From assembly GCA_964472715.1 (NCBI GenBank), contig CAYYMT010000002.1:6209-70208 (forward strand): DNA of 64,000 nt, in the 5' to 3' direction. The translations under genes and the position numbers were made by a program. The notes beneath the pieces are model-generated. The model did no database searches and was not told the DNA's origin. It was given only the letters and a program-made list of their open reading frames with translations. Shown here piece by piece: positions 8,775-17,604 of this stretch. The stretch comes from JAFGTP01 sp964472715. Lineage in GTDB: Bacteria; Fidelibacterota; UBA2242; JAFGTP01. Each line of letters begins with the position of its first letter. Positions within the stretch are counted from its first letter, which is position 1.

Positions 8775-9389
8775 TCAGAAATAAGGATTATGGTTAATTT
8801 CTTCCGCAATCGTCGTGTTGGGCCCATGTCCCGGATAAACAGTCAGATTGGGAGCAAGATTCCTCAAAATATCAATGCTTTTTTTCATTTGCTCCATTGA
8901 GCCACCGGGTAAATCAATCCGCCCGACTGATCCTCTGAACAGTGTGTCGCCGCTGATCAAATGCTGCCCGAATTTAATGCAAATACTACCGGGCGAATGA
9001 CCGGGTGTATTTATTATTTCAAAATTAAAATCCTGAATTCTTAATTTCATTCCTTTTATGTATGTTATATTTTCAGGTAATTTCAGACCGGTCATGCCCA
9101 CCATCGCTGCCATTGAGTGCAAATTATCAAGCACAAATTTTTCCCCCTCATGAATATAAAAGGGAATTTCATTCTTCTCCTGCAATATAGCTGCACCGGC
9201 AATATGATCAGGATGCCCGTGGGTATTTAAAATTGCAATTGGTTTCAATTTGTGGGTTTCCAGGAAAGCGGTTATTTGTTCATATTCAATTTCACCAGGA
9301 TCAATGATCACTGTTTCTGTATTCTCATTGGATACAAACCAAATGTTTTCCTGAAAAAAATCTGTTGTCATTTTACTTATTTTATACAT
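8775..9389 (-). CDS. Metallo-beta-lactamase-fold hydrolase, glyoxalase II-like
   Basis: A 204-residue hydrolase of the metallo-beta-lactamase superfamily. The metal-binding motif HxHxDH is present ('ILNTHGHPDHIAGA'), with further ligands in 'NTPGHSPGSICI', 'SGDTLFRGSVGRID' and 'VYPGHGPNTT'. This arrangement matches the hydroxyacylglutathione hydrolase-like (YcbL/GloB-related) group. Many members hydrolyse thioesters, but the natural substrate is uncertain. The frame can start at GTG 9398, but ATG 9389 sits better relative to the purine-rich AAAGTGA. It is probably the first gene of the tilS-hpt-ftsH-folP-cdaA transcript. Confidence 0.88.
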   Translation of the reverse strand: MYKISKMTTDFFQENIWFVSNENTETVIIDPGEIEYEQITAFLETHKLKPIAILNTHGHPDHIAGAAILQEKNEIPFYIHEGEKFVLDNLHSMAAMVGMTGLKLPENITYIKGMKLRIQDFNFEIINTPGHSPGSICIKFGQHLISGDTLFRGSVGRIDLPGGSMEQMKKSIDILRNLAPNLTVYPGHGPNTTIAEEINHNPYF

Positions 9390-9453
9390 AGATATCACTT
9401 TCTTGTTATCTATGAAAAAATAAAATTATATATTAAGTAATCCAATGAATAAA

Positions 9454-9486
9454 AAAAAAGTGCTGAGAAGTCCCCAACACTTTTTT
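9454..9486 (-). terminator. Intrinsic terminator, possibly bidirectional
   Basis: An imperfect hairpin with outer arms AAAAAAGTG and CACTTTTTT and a mispaired inner stem lies just 3' of the receiver gene (stop at 9505). On the minus strand it ends in a run of eight or more T. It has A/T runs on both sides, so it could act in either direction. Confidence 0.7.
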
Positions 9487-9504
9487 CTGCCGTTATATAC
9501 CCAA

Positions 9505-9936
9505 TTAAAAATTGTATAATTTCGTGTAAAAAGTCTCTTGCTGATAATGATTATCTTCCCCAACTACGCCGGCAGGTTGCTGTGATGTTTTCATTTTCTC
9601 TATCAATTGGAGAATCTCTTCACGTATAACCGGTTTTATTAGAAAGCCGTAAGGACTTAAATAATGCGCTTTTTCAGGAATTTTTTGAAAGAAAGAAGTT
9701 AAAAAGATTACGCGGATACCATACTTTCTGTAGATCATTTCAGCGACTTCAACACCTGTAAATTCACCTTTCAACCCCATATCAATAAATACTGAATCCG
9801 GTTTATGTTTATCGATATTTTTAAAAGCTTCTTCAATTTCTGAAACCATTCCGGTAATTTTGTGTCCGCATTGTTCGACAGTAAACTTTAAGTCATCAGC
9901 GATTATAATTTCATCTTCAATTATTAGAAACTTCAT
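9505..9936 (-). CDS. Stand-alone response-regulator receiver protein
   Basis: A 143-residue single-domain receiver protein. The acidic pocket is 'IIEDE' (residues 5-9), the phosphoacceptor is Asp52 ('SVFIDMGLKGEFTGVEVA'), the switch Thr is in 'VIFLTSFF' and the conserved Lys is in 'GFLIKPV'. No output domain is present. The last 25 residues, rich in Gln and Tyr, form an uncharacterised tail. The 'DMGLKGEFTGVEVAE' style resembles CheY-like receivers that pair with PAS-type histidine kinases. No kinase is adjacent, so its partner is unknown. It is flanked by its own terminator and a 130-base upstream gap, which suggests a single-gene transcript. Confidence 0.88.
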   Translation of the reverse strand: MKFLIIEDEIIIADDLKFTVEQCGHKITGMVSEIEEAFKNIDKHKPDSVFIDMGLKGEFTGVEVAEMIYRKYGIRVIFLTSFFQKIPEKAHYLSPYGFLIKPVIREEILQLIEKMKTSQQPAGVVGEDNHYQQETFYTKLYNF

Positions 9937-10025
9937 TTACATTCCTTTGTTGCTGAAAACCTTTTTTAACAATATACGTGCCGTTTATTTTTCACGAGGG
10001 GGAAAAGGATTATTTTTTTAAATAT

Positions 10026-10064
10026 GGGGATATATTCCCCAAAGGATTGAGGATTTTTTCCTCA
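10026..10064. repeat. Two adjacent perfect hairpins downstream of motB
   Basis: Two short inverted repeats lie side by side right after the motB stop: GGGGA-TATAT-TCCCC (10026-10040) and TGAGGA-TTTTT-TCCTCA (10048-10064). Neither is followed by a good T-run on the minus strand, so they are not textbook terminators. They may stabilise the 3' end of the mot transcript. Confidence 0.45.
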
Positions 10065-10065
10065 C

Positions 10066-10857
10066 TTATTTTGTTCTGTTGATCACCTCTTGCGTACGTA
10101 CCTGATCAGGAGTTACCTGGCTTCTTTCATAAATGATCTCTACCCGCCGGTTACGGGCGCGTCCTTCAGGAGTTTCATTGGATGCGATGGGTTCAACCGA
10201 GGCCCGGCCTGACGCTGTCAAAAAAATTGGGTCAATCCCTTCATCAATTAGCAGAGTAACGATATCACAGGCTCTTGCTGCTGACAATTCCCAATTATTA
10301 TTATAGCGGTTATTTTTACTAACAGGTACATTATCGGTGTGACCGATTATTTTTACACGATATCTAAATTGATTTAATATCCGGCTCAGTTTTTTCATAG
10401 TTTGCTGACCTTCGGCTATAAGGTTTGCTTCGCCGGGATTGTACAATATCATATCGGAGAGTGTAATAACAGCCCCGGCATCTGTATTTTCCGCACTGAC
10501 TTTGCCACTTAATTCATTAACTAAAATGAATTCTTTGATCTTTGAAACCAATTCTTCCTGTTCTTTTGGCTGGATCATGCCGCCAAGTTCATCGACTGCT
10601 TCCGGTTCGGTCTGGCTTTCGACATCGCGCATGGATAGCCCTTCCCTGGTACCGGCTTCAGGTACATTCTGCTTTCCGATTGCTTCCTGGAGGGTCAGTT
10701 TTAACTGTTCAAACTTCTCCTCCTCAACAGTACTCATGGCAAAAAGTAATACAAAAAAGGCAAATAATAAGGTTACCAGATCAGCGTAGGTTGCCAACCA
10801 ACCGGCACCTTCTCCACCGCCATCATTATCATTTTCAAAATCATAATCCCGGTTCAT
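10066..10857 (-). CDS. motB: MotB-like stator protein with OmpA peptidoglycan-binding domain
   Basis: A 263-residue stator subunit. After a short Asp/Asn/Gly-rich N-terminus, a single membrane helix holds the proton- or sodium-binding Asp ('WLATYADLVTLLFAFFVLLF'). The C-terminal OmpA/MotB domain (about residues 135-250) binds peptidoglycan ('VKIIGHTDNVPVSKNN', 'NWELSAARACDIVTLLIDEG', 'ETPEGRARNRRVEI'). I chose ATG 10857, 17 codons inside the longest frame, because GAGGA precedes it; this start overlaps the end of motA by 17 bases. No flagellar genes are nearby. The pair could therefore drive flagella encoded elsewhere or another ion-powered machine. Confidence 0.9.
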   Translation of the reverse strand: MNRDYDFENDNDGGGEGAGWLATYADLVTLLFAFFVLLFAMSTVEEEKFEQLKLTLQEAIGKQNVPEAGTREGLSMRDVESQTEPEAVDELGGMIQPKEQEELVSKIKEFILVNELSGKVSAENTDAGAVITLSDMILYNPGEANLIAEGQQTMKKLSRILNQFRYRVKIIGHTDNVPVSKNNRYNNNWELSAARACDIVTLLIDEGIDPIFLTASGRASVEPIASNETPEGRARNRRVEIIYERSQVTPDQVRTQEVINRTK

Positions 10858-11635
10858 TTTGTTCCTCTTTCTTTTTACCTTTAGGCTTTTTATTGCTTTC
10901 TTCTGCATAGACCATCAGGCGTTCACGCATAACCTTGGGATTTTCTCCGTTGCGAATGCCCAGAACTCCTTCATACAGCAGGTTTTTATGCGTGGTTTCG
11001 GTGGCGGACCTGCGCTGTAACTTTCCTGACATGGGGAGAAATATTAAATTAGCGAAAAAGGCTCCGTAGAAAGTAGTGATCATTGCCACCGCCATTTTCG
11101 GGCCGATGGAACCGGGATCACTCAAATCTGCCAACATCTGAATTAATCCGATTAATGTTCCCACCATTCCGAAGGCCGGACAATAGGTTCCCATGGCGCC
11201 CATGATTTCCCAGCCTACTTTATGTTTTGAACGGTTGATTGATATCTCCTGCTGCAGTTGGGCTTCCATCACTTCCGCCGGCAGACCATCGACTGTCATT
11301 TGCAAAGCTTTACTCAGAAATTCATCCTTTTCTTCTTTTAGACTTTTTTCAAGAGCCAGAAGGCCTTCCTTTTTGGCGACATTTCCCAAATCAACAATTT
11401 TATCCACAACTTTAACTGGGTCTTCTGTTTTTGATACAAAAACCTTTACAAACAGCCCCATTACTTTGAGAAATTCCTTAATCGGATAATTGATCAGGGT
11501 GGCGGCAATTGTACCGCCAATAACAATCATCAGGGATGGAACATCAATAAAAATATCAAGACCACTATTCATCAGTATCGAACCGACGACAAGACCTATT
11601 CCGGACAATATACCTATAATTGTTGCAATATCCAT
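10841..11635 (-). CDS. motA: MotA-like stator protein (MotA/TolQ/ExbB family)
   Basis: A 264-residue, four-helix inner-membrane protein that forms the ion channel with MotB. The N-terminal pair of helices ('ATIIGILSGIGLVVGSIL', 'VPSLMIVIGGTIAATLI') and the C-terminal pair with the family signature 'CPAFGMVGTLIGLIQMLADL' and 'MAVAMITTFYGAFFANLIF' are clear. The long cytoplasmic loop between them carries the charged residues that normally contact the rotor. Length matches MotA/PomA. It is five bases downstream of the REC-HD-GYP gene and overlaps motB, so all are one operon. Confidence 0.92.
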   Translation of the reverse strand: MDIATIIGILSGIGLVVGSILMNSGLDIFIDVPSLMIVIGGTIAATLINYPIKEFLKVMGLFVKVFVSKTEDPVKVVDKIVDLGNVAKKEGLLALEKSLKEEKDEFLSKALQMTVDGLPAEVMEAQLQQEISINRSKHKVGWEIMGAMGTYCPAFGMVGTLIGLIQMLADLSDPGSIGPKMAVAMITTFYGAFFANLIFLPMSGKLQRRSATETTHKNLLYEGVLGIRNGENPKVMRERLMVYAEESNKKPKGKKKEEQNEPGL

Positions 11636-11639
11636 AATA

Positions 11640-12923
11640 TCATCCTTTTATGTAAATTTTATCTTCAATTGGATCAATTTTATTATATCGAATTAAGGTG
11701 CTGATAGCGTGTTCATCCAGAAGGGTACCGGCATGCAGGAGTTTCATACCACTTTTTGTGAAAATATCGGCCTGGATCACCATACCCGGTTCCACCTCAT
11801 ACAAGCGCATTTCTTTCACATGGTCATGATTGATTATTCCCTTATCCTTAATATACCGGCGAATATACTTGATCAGTGACGGATCATATTTGGACCCCGC
11901 CTTTTCATTGAGAATATCATAAAAACGTTCAATTGTGCCGGATTCAGCGCGATTGACAATATTGTCAAACAGGTTAGCCAGCGCAATAATTCTTGAACCT
12001 ACCGGTATTTCCCGTCCTCTTAAATTCTCCGGAAACCCTGAACCGTCATACCGTTCATGCGAATATTTAATATATTTTACAATGTCGGAACTTTCGCCTA
12101 AATACTCACTTAATAATTTCGCTCCGGATACCGGATGCTGCAGAAGCAATTCTTTTTCATCGGGTGTATACTCATAGGGCTTTTTCATTGCCAGTTCATC
12201 AGGAATACCAATCTTGCCGATTTCATGAAGCATTGCGGCTGTTTTAACACTCTTGACTAATTCACCAGGAAGTTCCATTTGTTCCGCAATGTATTCGGCA
12301 ACATTGGCAACTTCTTTCGCATGTCCCCGGTGATATTGACGGCGTGCTTCGATCAGCCAGGAAAGTAATTCCAGTGATTTTTCCAAATCCCGCTTTCTTT
12401 TTTCACTGATTTTGAACAGCTGACGATTGCTTTCTTCCAACTTGCGCGTCATTGCGGAAATTTGTTTATAAGAGTAGTCCAACTCTTCTTTTTCGCGTCT
12501 CAACTCTTCGTTTCTTTCATGAAGATTTAATTGCAAATCCCGAATTCTGATAAAAGAGCGGATTTTCGCCAGAAATTCGACTTTGCTCAGATCCTTTTTG
12601 ATAAAATCATCGGCTCCCTGTTCTATGGCATTGGCTGCATCTTCCGCACTGACTTTTACTGCTGAAGTCAGAATAAAGATCACCGTTTCATATTCTTTGT
12701 ACCGCCGTATTTTTCGACATAATTCCAGTCCTGTCATTGACGGCATTACATTGTCACTGATAATAATATCAGGGACTTCACTTTTTAGTTTTTCAAAGGC
12801 CTCATCACCATCCTTTGCCGTAATAACAGTGACATCGAGAAAACTTAAGAATTCCACCATGATCTCCAGTGATAATTCTTCATCATCAACAATTAAGATT
12901 TTCATTTTTGTTTCTTCACTCAT
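11640..12923 (-). CDS. Response regulator with HD-GYP domain
   Basis: A cytoplasmic regulator of about 427 residues. It has an N-terminal receiver domain ('ILIVDDEELSLEIM', phospho-Asp in 'DIIISDNVMPSMTG', Lys in 'DDFIKKDLS'), a coiled coil ('LHERNEELRREKEELDYSYK' region) and an HD-GYP domain. HD-GYP proteins normally hydrolyse c-di-GMP. The signatures are slightly off: 'AAMLHEIGKIGIP' has HE where HD is usual, and 'SHERYDGSGFP' has GFP instead of GYP. The start at ATG 12923 follows a GGAAGG stretch and overlaps the stop of the upstream HTH gene by 8 bases. Its position directly before motA suggests control of the stator or of motility by c-di-GMP. Activity is uncertain because of the substituted metal ligand. 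Confidence 0.9.
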   Translation of the reverse strand: MSEETKMKILIVDDEELSLEIMVEFLSFLDVTVITAKDGDEAFEKLKSEVPDIIISDNVMPSMTGLELCRKIRRYKEYETVIFILTSAVKVSAEDAANAIEQGADDFIKKDLSKVEFLAKIRSFIRIRDLQLNLHERNEELRREKEELDYSYKQISAMTRKLEESNRQLFKISEKRKRDLEKSLELLSWLIEARRQYHRGHAKEVANVAEYIAEQMELPGELVKSVKTAAMLHEIGKIGIPDELAMKKPYEYTPDEKELLLQHPVSGAKLLSEYLGESSDIVKYIKYSHERYDGSGFPENLRGREIPVGSRIIALANLFDNIVNRAESGTIERFYDILNEKAGSKYDPSLIKYIRRYIKDKGIINHDHVKEMRLYEVEPGMVIQADIFTKSGMKLLHAGTLLDEHAISTLIRYNKIDPIEDKIYIKG

Positions 12924-13113
12924 TGCTTGAATCGCCTTCCTTTTGAGCATTTTTTAACAAAAACACCTGCAGGAGATCTTTTTTTAAAAATCTCCATTGA
13001 CCACCAATTTTTACACCGGGTAATGTGTTTTCCTTGAGAAGAGTATAAACGGTTCGCTTACTCACACTAAACATTTCAGCAACTTCGTCTATGGTCAGTA
13101 TTTCTTTTTCCAT
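12916..13113 (-). CDS. Small excisionase-type helix-turn-helix DNA-binding protein
   Basis: A 65-residue protein made almost entirely of a MerR/excisionase-type HTH ('LTIDEVAEMFSVSKRTVY', then 'ENTLPGVKIGGQWRFLKKDL'). ATG 13113 is preceded by GAGG five bases upstream; the longer frame to 13218 has no such site. The stop overlaps the start of the REC-HD-GYP gene, so it is the first gene of the HTH-HD-GYP-motA-motB operon. In this family such isolated domains act as small transcription factors or excisionases. No integrase or attachment site is visible here, so a regulatory role is favoured. Confidence 0.82.
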   Translation of the reverse strand: MEKEILTIDEVAEMFSVSKRTVYTLLKENTLPGVKIGGQWRFLKKDLLQVFLLKNAQKEGDSSNE

Positions 13114-13275
13114 TTTTCCTCGCATAAAATCACTTTGATAATCGGAGGAATGAACAAAACATTTCAAAAAAAGATACAAATCTTCTGTATTTTTCAGTAA
13201 AAACAGAATAATCACCATAAAACAATAATTTTAGATAAATTTCCGTAAATTTTAATAGTAATGGGGGAATAAAAA

Positions 13276-13317
13276 GGAAAGCCTCCACTTAGGTTAGGGA
13301 ATCATGGAGGCTATTTC
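13276..13317 (-). terminator. Intrinsic terminator after the kinase gene
   Basis: A hairpin with arms GCCTCCA (13281-13287) and TGGAGGC (13305-13311), extended by GGAAA/TTTCC. On the minus strand it is followed by a T-rich tract (TTTCCTTTTTATT). It lies 43 bases past the end of the galactokinase-like gene. Confidence 0.75.
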
Positions 13318-13359
13318 CAGGGAATCAACATTTAAAATATGTTTTAAAAGACACCCGCA

Positions 13360-14730
13360 TTAATCCAAAGCAAATGCTGACTGTCCTGCTTTTGTAATAA
13401 AAAATTCTGCATTTTTATAATCTTCAGGAAACTTTTCCTGATAAGCATTTTTCCATTTTTCTAGGAACTCACTGACTCTCGCATTGTTAACCAGGGCCCA
13501 AACACTGCCGCCAAATCCGGCGCCAAAAGCGGATGCTGCATTTGCACCAAATTTTCTGGCGGAAAAAGCTAAAAACCTTGTTTGATCCACCTGGTTTTTC
13601 AGGAGGTCGGTTGTCAATTTTTGCGAACGGTCAACTAATTGTCCAAAGGCGTGAATATTACCTTCTTTCAAAAATTTAACAGATTCCGGAATAATTTCAT
13701 AATTTTCTGCATAAAATTGTTCAAACCTGTCGCTTAACTGCCGGCTTGTATATCCATTTTGATTATGATCATGTAGCAAATGACGTATCTCTTCCACAGC
13801 ATTGCGGCTGCTTTGAACAATGGAATTCAAGTCTGTAAAAGCAGTCTTTCTTGCACTATTCCAAAGATCCACCAGACTTTTTACCAGGTCTGATGCTGTA
13901 TTGTACCGGGCCATGGCATTTCCTGTTTTGATAGCATGGACACCGCTGGAACCAATTACAAATTTGTAATCATCCGGCAATTGTATTTCGTCAATAAATT
14001 CAATCGGGCAGTAGGAATATTCAGCCAGTTTGCCTGAATTGCAATTGATAATAGCCGTATGGTCTTCACTGCCACCAAAGGTGCCGACACCTTTGTGACC
14101 TTTCAAACCACGAAAAGTCAAACCATTTTCTATTGAAGCCAGGTACTCAGCCAAATCAATTTTATCATGGATATTGGCTTTATATTCATCATGATTTTCC
14201 AGATTATTAACACCGGCAATGGCAAAATATACAGCGATCATGAATGCGCTGGAACTGCTCATACCGGAGGCCTGGGGCAAATCACTGTCAAAGACAATAT
14301 CGCATCCCTGTAAATCACGGCCGAAATTCAGTACCAATCGACGGACAACATTTGCGGGATAATGTGTCCATGTACCTGCTTCAGCAGTGATCTCTCCCTT
14401 CATTTCAAAAATCACATCTTCTTCATTTTTTGCACTTGTTACGCGAATAATATTATCATCTCGTGGGGTCGAAAGTATACAAAAACCCCGATCAGCTGCG
14501 ATTATAAGTGAGTTTCCACCGGCATAATCGGTATGTTTTCCCAATACTTCCACACGACCGGGTACGTAATATGCAAAAACTAAATCCTTTTCCTTATATC
14601 CTTTTTCTAATAAGGTTCTGGCTGATTTCTCAAATAATATTGCTTTACTCTTTGAAGAATCATTACATAAACCTTTTCTCATTAATCTCTCTTCAACTTG
14701 TCGGGGATTGCGTAGATCACTAATAACCAT
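13360..14730 (-). CDS. Galactokinase-like GHMP sugar kinase
   Basis: A 456-residue GHMP-family sugar kinase. The galactokinase signature region is present but altered: residues 57-69 read 'PGRVEVLGKHTDY' where galactokinases have GRxNLIGEHxDY. The Asn and the sugar-contacting Glu are therefore Glu61 and Lys65, while His66 and Asp68 remain. The ATP loop 'LPQASGMSSSSAF' (151-163) and the catalytic-Asp region 'GTFGGSEDHTA' (Asp223) are intact, as is the C-terminal 'SAFGAGFGGSVWALV' motif. It is longer than the usual 380-390 residues. It starts behind AGGAG, downstream of a sugar nucleotidyltransferase and a symporter. It probably makes a hexose-1-phosphate; galactose, another hexose or an N-acetylhexosamine are all possible. 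Confidence 0.85.
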   Translation of the reverse strand: MVISDLRNPRQVEERLMRKGLCNDSSKSKAILFEKSARTLLEKGYKEKDLVFAYYVPGRVEVLGKHTDYAGGNSLIIAADRGFCILSTPRDDNIIRVTSAKNEEDVIFEMKGEITAEAGTWTHYPANVVRRLVLNFGRDLQGCDIVFDSDLPQASGMSSSSAFMIAVYFAIAGVNNLENHDEYKANIHDKIDLAEYLASIENGLTFRGLKGHKGVGTFGGSEDHTAIINCNSGKLAEYSYCPIEFIDEIQLPDDYKFVIGSSGVHAIKTGNAMARYNTASDLVKSLVDLWNSARKTAFTDLNSIVQSSRNAVEEIRHLLHDHNQNGYTSRQLSDRFEQFYAENYEIIPESVKFLKEGNIHAFGQLVDRSQKLTTDLLKNQVDQTRFLAFSARKFGANAASAFGAGFGGSVWALVNNARVSEFLEKWKNAYQEKFPEDYKNAEFFITKAGQSAFALD

Positions 14731-14895
14731 TATCTAGCTCCTGTTAAAATTCAAGTTGAAATTGTATAAAAAAGAGATATTCTTCAGTACCGCTTTTTCA
14801 TATAAATCTTTCTCTTATTAGAAAAATGTAACTATTTCAAATAACAATGTTGGTTACAAAAGATAAATAATTATCACAATGTATCCTAAAGTTTT

Positions 14896-16707
14896 TTAAA
14901 TCGCTCCCAGTTTATTGAAAGACTTGAATAAAAATACAGTCCCGGCGGCGGCGACTGCCAGCAAACCAGTTCCCCACAGGGGATTACCATACACAAAATT
15001 ACCAATGGCGAACAGGCTGGAATAAATCACAATACATCCGATGAAAACACAGAGAATTTGAATCGGCATTTCCCAGGATTTTCCCAGTTCTTTTTCATTG
15101 ATGATATCACCGTCGTTAATAGCAGATTCAACCACTTTTCTCCAACCGGGACCACCGGGACGTGTCAGACGATAAAAACTACGGAGAATTTTCGGGTCCT
15201 CCGGCCGGGTCAGGAAGGTTGTCACCAGCCATATCACAGTGTTGATTCCCACAGCGATCAGTAGTTTCATGGTAAATCCATCTAAAATAGAATTGGATAC
15301 TGTAGCATCATCCACAAAAATAACCAAAATCACAGCCACAACTGTCGCGCCAAACATCGCCACAATCTCTGTCCAGGCATTGATCCGCCACCAAAACCAG
15401 CGCAATAAATATATCGCGCCGGAACCGGCCCCGGAAAGCAGTAAAATATTAAAAGCCTGAGTAGCATTGTTCAATAGAAATAATGCCACTACTGCGGTTA
15501 AAACCATTAGCAATACTGTAGAAACACGCCCCATTGCAACCAGTTCTTTTTCGGAAGCCTCCGACCGTACGAATCGTTTATAAAAATCATTAACCAGATA
15601 GGATGAGCCCCAGTTTAGATGGGTACCGATGGTCGACATATAGGCCGCAATCAGTGACGCGATCACCAGGCCCAGCCATCCCGGTTCCAATTTTGATAAC
15701 ATTACCGGATAGGCGATATCATGTTTCAAATAGGTTTCGTTGATAGCCGGAAATTCCGCCTTGATTGAGGCCAGATCCGGATAGAGAATAATAGAAGCCA
15801 GGGCCACAATTATCCAGGGCCACGGGCGCAGGGCATAGTGTGCAAAATTAAATAGCATGGTCGCGCCAATAGCATTTTTTTCATTCTTGGCCGAGAGCAT
15901 CCGCTGGGCAATATAACCGCCACCCCCCGGTTCCGCGCCGGGATACCAGACTGACCACCATTGCACAGCGATGGGAATGATCAGGAGTGGTACATAGGTT
16001 GACGGGTCTGAAAAATCCGGTACGAAATTTACGGTATCGCCCAGTTGATTCAACATACCGCTGAGTCCGCCGATCGACTGGATTTCCGGCTGTTTAACAG
16101 CAATGATTGCAGCATAAACAGCTCCCAGCATCGCAATGGAATACTGGAAAAAATCCGCCCATATTACACCTTTTAATCCGCCTAAACCGGCATATAACAC
16201 GACAGCTGTGGAAGCCACCACTACGGTAACCCAGGGTTTCAATCCGAACATGACCGCACCGATCTTGATGGCGGCCAATGTTACGGTTCCCATGATCAGG
16301 ACATTAAAAAACAGACCCAGGTAAACCGCCCGAAATCCCCGCAAAAAGGCCGCCGGTTTTCCGGAATACCGTTTTTCATAAAATTCCAAATCTGTCATTA
16401 TATTGGAACGGCGCCATAATTTTGCATAAATAAATACCGTAACCATTCCGGTAATCAGGAAAGCCCACCAGGCCCAGTTTTTTGCGACACCATTTTCACG
16501 GACCATTCCGGTTACCAGGTTTGGTGTATCAGCAGAAAAGGTACAGGCTACCATAGAAATTCCCAATAACCACCAGGGCATGCCCCGGCCACCCAGAAAA
16601 AATTCCGATGTGTTTTTTCCGGCGGTTCTTGAAGCCACATATCCGATCGCTATGACGACGAGAAAGAATCCGCCAATAACTGTCCAGTCAATTGTTTGTA
16701 ATAACAT
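14896..16707 (-). CDS. Sodium:solute symporter (SSS family)
   Basis: A 603-residue inner-membrane transporter of the SSS (SGLT-like) family, with about 14 hydrophobic segments. Recognisable regions are the N-terminal helix 'TVIGGFFLVVIAIGYVAS', the family-typical 'FFLGGRGMPWWLLGISMVA' and 'TFSADTPNLVTGMV', and 'LIAAYMSTIGTHLNWGSSY' with the sodium-site serine/threonine region. It is 12 bases downstream of a sugar-1-phosphate nucleotidyltransferase and in a ROK-regulated cluster, so a sugar is the likely substrate, co-imported with sodium. A 165-base gap without any visible gene separates it from the kinase. Confidence 0.93.
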   Translation of the reverse strand: MLLQTIDWTVIGGFFLVVIAIGYVASRTAGKNTSEFFLGGRGMPWWLLGISMVACTFSADTPNLVTGMVRENGVAKNWAWWAFLITGMVTVFIYAKLWRRSNIMTDLEFYEKRYSGKPAAFLRGFRAVYLGLFFNVLIMGTVTLAAIKIGAVMFGLKPWVTVVVASTAVVLYAGLGGLKGVIWADFFQYSIAMLGAVYAAIIAVKQPEIQSIGGLSGMLNQLGDTVNFVPDFSDPSTYVPLLIIPIAVQWWSVWYPGAEPGGGGYIAQRMLSAKNEKNAIGATMLFNFAHYALRPWPWIIVALASIILYPDLASIKAEFPAINETYLKHDIAYPVMLSKLEPGWLGLVIASLIAAYMSTIGTHLNWGSSYLVNDFYKRFVRSEASEKELVAMGRVSTVLLMVLTAVVALFLLNNATQAFNILLLSGAGSGAIYLLRWFWWRINAWTEIVAMFGATVVAVILVIFVDDATVSNSILDGFTMKLLIAVGINTVIWLVTTFLTRPEDPKILRSFYRLTRPGGPGWRKVVESAINDGDIINEKELGKSWEMPIQILCVFIGCIVIYSSLFAIGNFVYGNPLWGTGLLAVAAAGTVFLFKSFNKLGAI

Positions 16708-16719
16708 ACGTCCCCTTTG

Positions 16720-17583
16720 CTACCAATTTAAGTTAATATTTTTTTGTTGAAGATAATCACGAACTTTGATAATGTCCTCTTTTCTGGTTAAATCCGGCAC
16801 ATGTTCACAAATCGGAATTCCCTTCATGGATTTTGGATTTTCCCTGACCATATTTAAAATTGCCGTGGGAAGCTCTTTTTCCTTGCGTTTTGGATTCAAC
16901 GGACAATTTTTTACATATTGATAGATCATGTTGCCGTCAAATTTGAAAATGTTCATACTAACCCGTACAATGTCATTTTCGTCAGCAAACTTTTCAACAT
17001 CTTCCGCACCGGGTTTTTCAATGATATCCTTTAAAAAGCCCTCTGAATCAGTATGCGTAATTGCAAAAGCCTCAACCTGCTCCTGTGGAAAATCCAGTCC
17101 TTTACGATCATAATTCAACCATCCGTTCGGTGTTTTCAGAGTCGCTAATCGTTTAAATCCTTCAATCGAATAAAGGTTATCACAATTACAAACAATAAAG
17201 GATTCCTCTTGCAGTTCAGGTAGCTGTTCCATGGCCTGAAAGACAGCATCAGCCGTTCCCAGGGGCTTTTCTCTGTTCTGTGGTACAAATTGAATGGCAT
17301 AGGAAATTTTTAATCCGTGGAAATCATTGTCCCGGTCTTTTTGTCCATATAAATCACGAATTTCACGGGCATCTTCGCCGGTCAGAATAATGATTTCTTT
17401 TAAACCGGCCTGATAAGCATTATATAAAATGTAGTCCATGAAGGGCCGGTTATTGACCGTGATCATGCCTTTTGTTTTATGATTAGCCGTATCAATGTCC
17501 TTTTGGGACATTCCTGCCGCTGCTTCAGACTTCTTCATCCGGGAAGACTTTCCACCGGCGAGAATTAACAATTTCTTTGTCAT
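16720..17583 (-). CDS. Sugar-1-phosphate nucleotidyltransferase
   Basis: A 287-residue NTP_transferase-family enzyme that would join a nucleoside triphosphate and a sugar-1-phosphate into a nucleotide sugar. The N-terminal loop 'LLILAGGKSSRMKKSE' matches the G-G-x-x-x-R signature. Further support comes from 'KGMITVNNRPFMDYILYNA', 'GTADAVFQAMEQL', the metal-binding 'IVCNCDNLYS' and 'DIIEKPGAEDV'. It lies between the ROK regulator and the symporter, with the GHMP kinase downstream. The likely sequence is import, 1-phosphorylation, then nucleotidyl transfer, replacing a GalT-type exchange. The exact nucleotide and sugar cannot be told. Confidence 0.87.
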   Translation of the reverse strand: MTKKLLILAGGKSSRMKKSEAAAGMSQKDIDTANHKTKGMITVNNRPFMDYILYNAYQAGLKEIIILTGEDAREIRDLYGQKDRDNDFHGLKISYAIQFVPQNREKPLGTADAVFQAMEQLPELQEESFIVCNCDNLYSIEGFKRLATLKTPNGWLNYDRKGLDFPQEQVEAFAITHTDSEGFLKDIIEKPGAEDVEKFADENDIVRVSMNIFKFDGNMIYQYVKNCPLNPKRKEKELPTAILNMVRENPKSMKGIPICEHVPDLTRKEDIIKVRDYLQQKNINLNW

Positions 17584-17604
17584 TTAACCCTCTTTTTTTT
17601 GATT

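Noticed and set aside
10542..10910. Plus-strand open frames opposite motB and other genes
   Set aside because: These are shadows on the strand opposite well-supported genes, without ribosome-binding sites or family likeness.
12916..13113. Excisionase gene as a sign of an integrated element
   Set aside because: No integrase, attachment repeats or phage genes nearby, and it is translationally coupled to a response-regulator gene, so a regulatory role is more likely.
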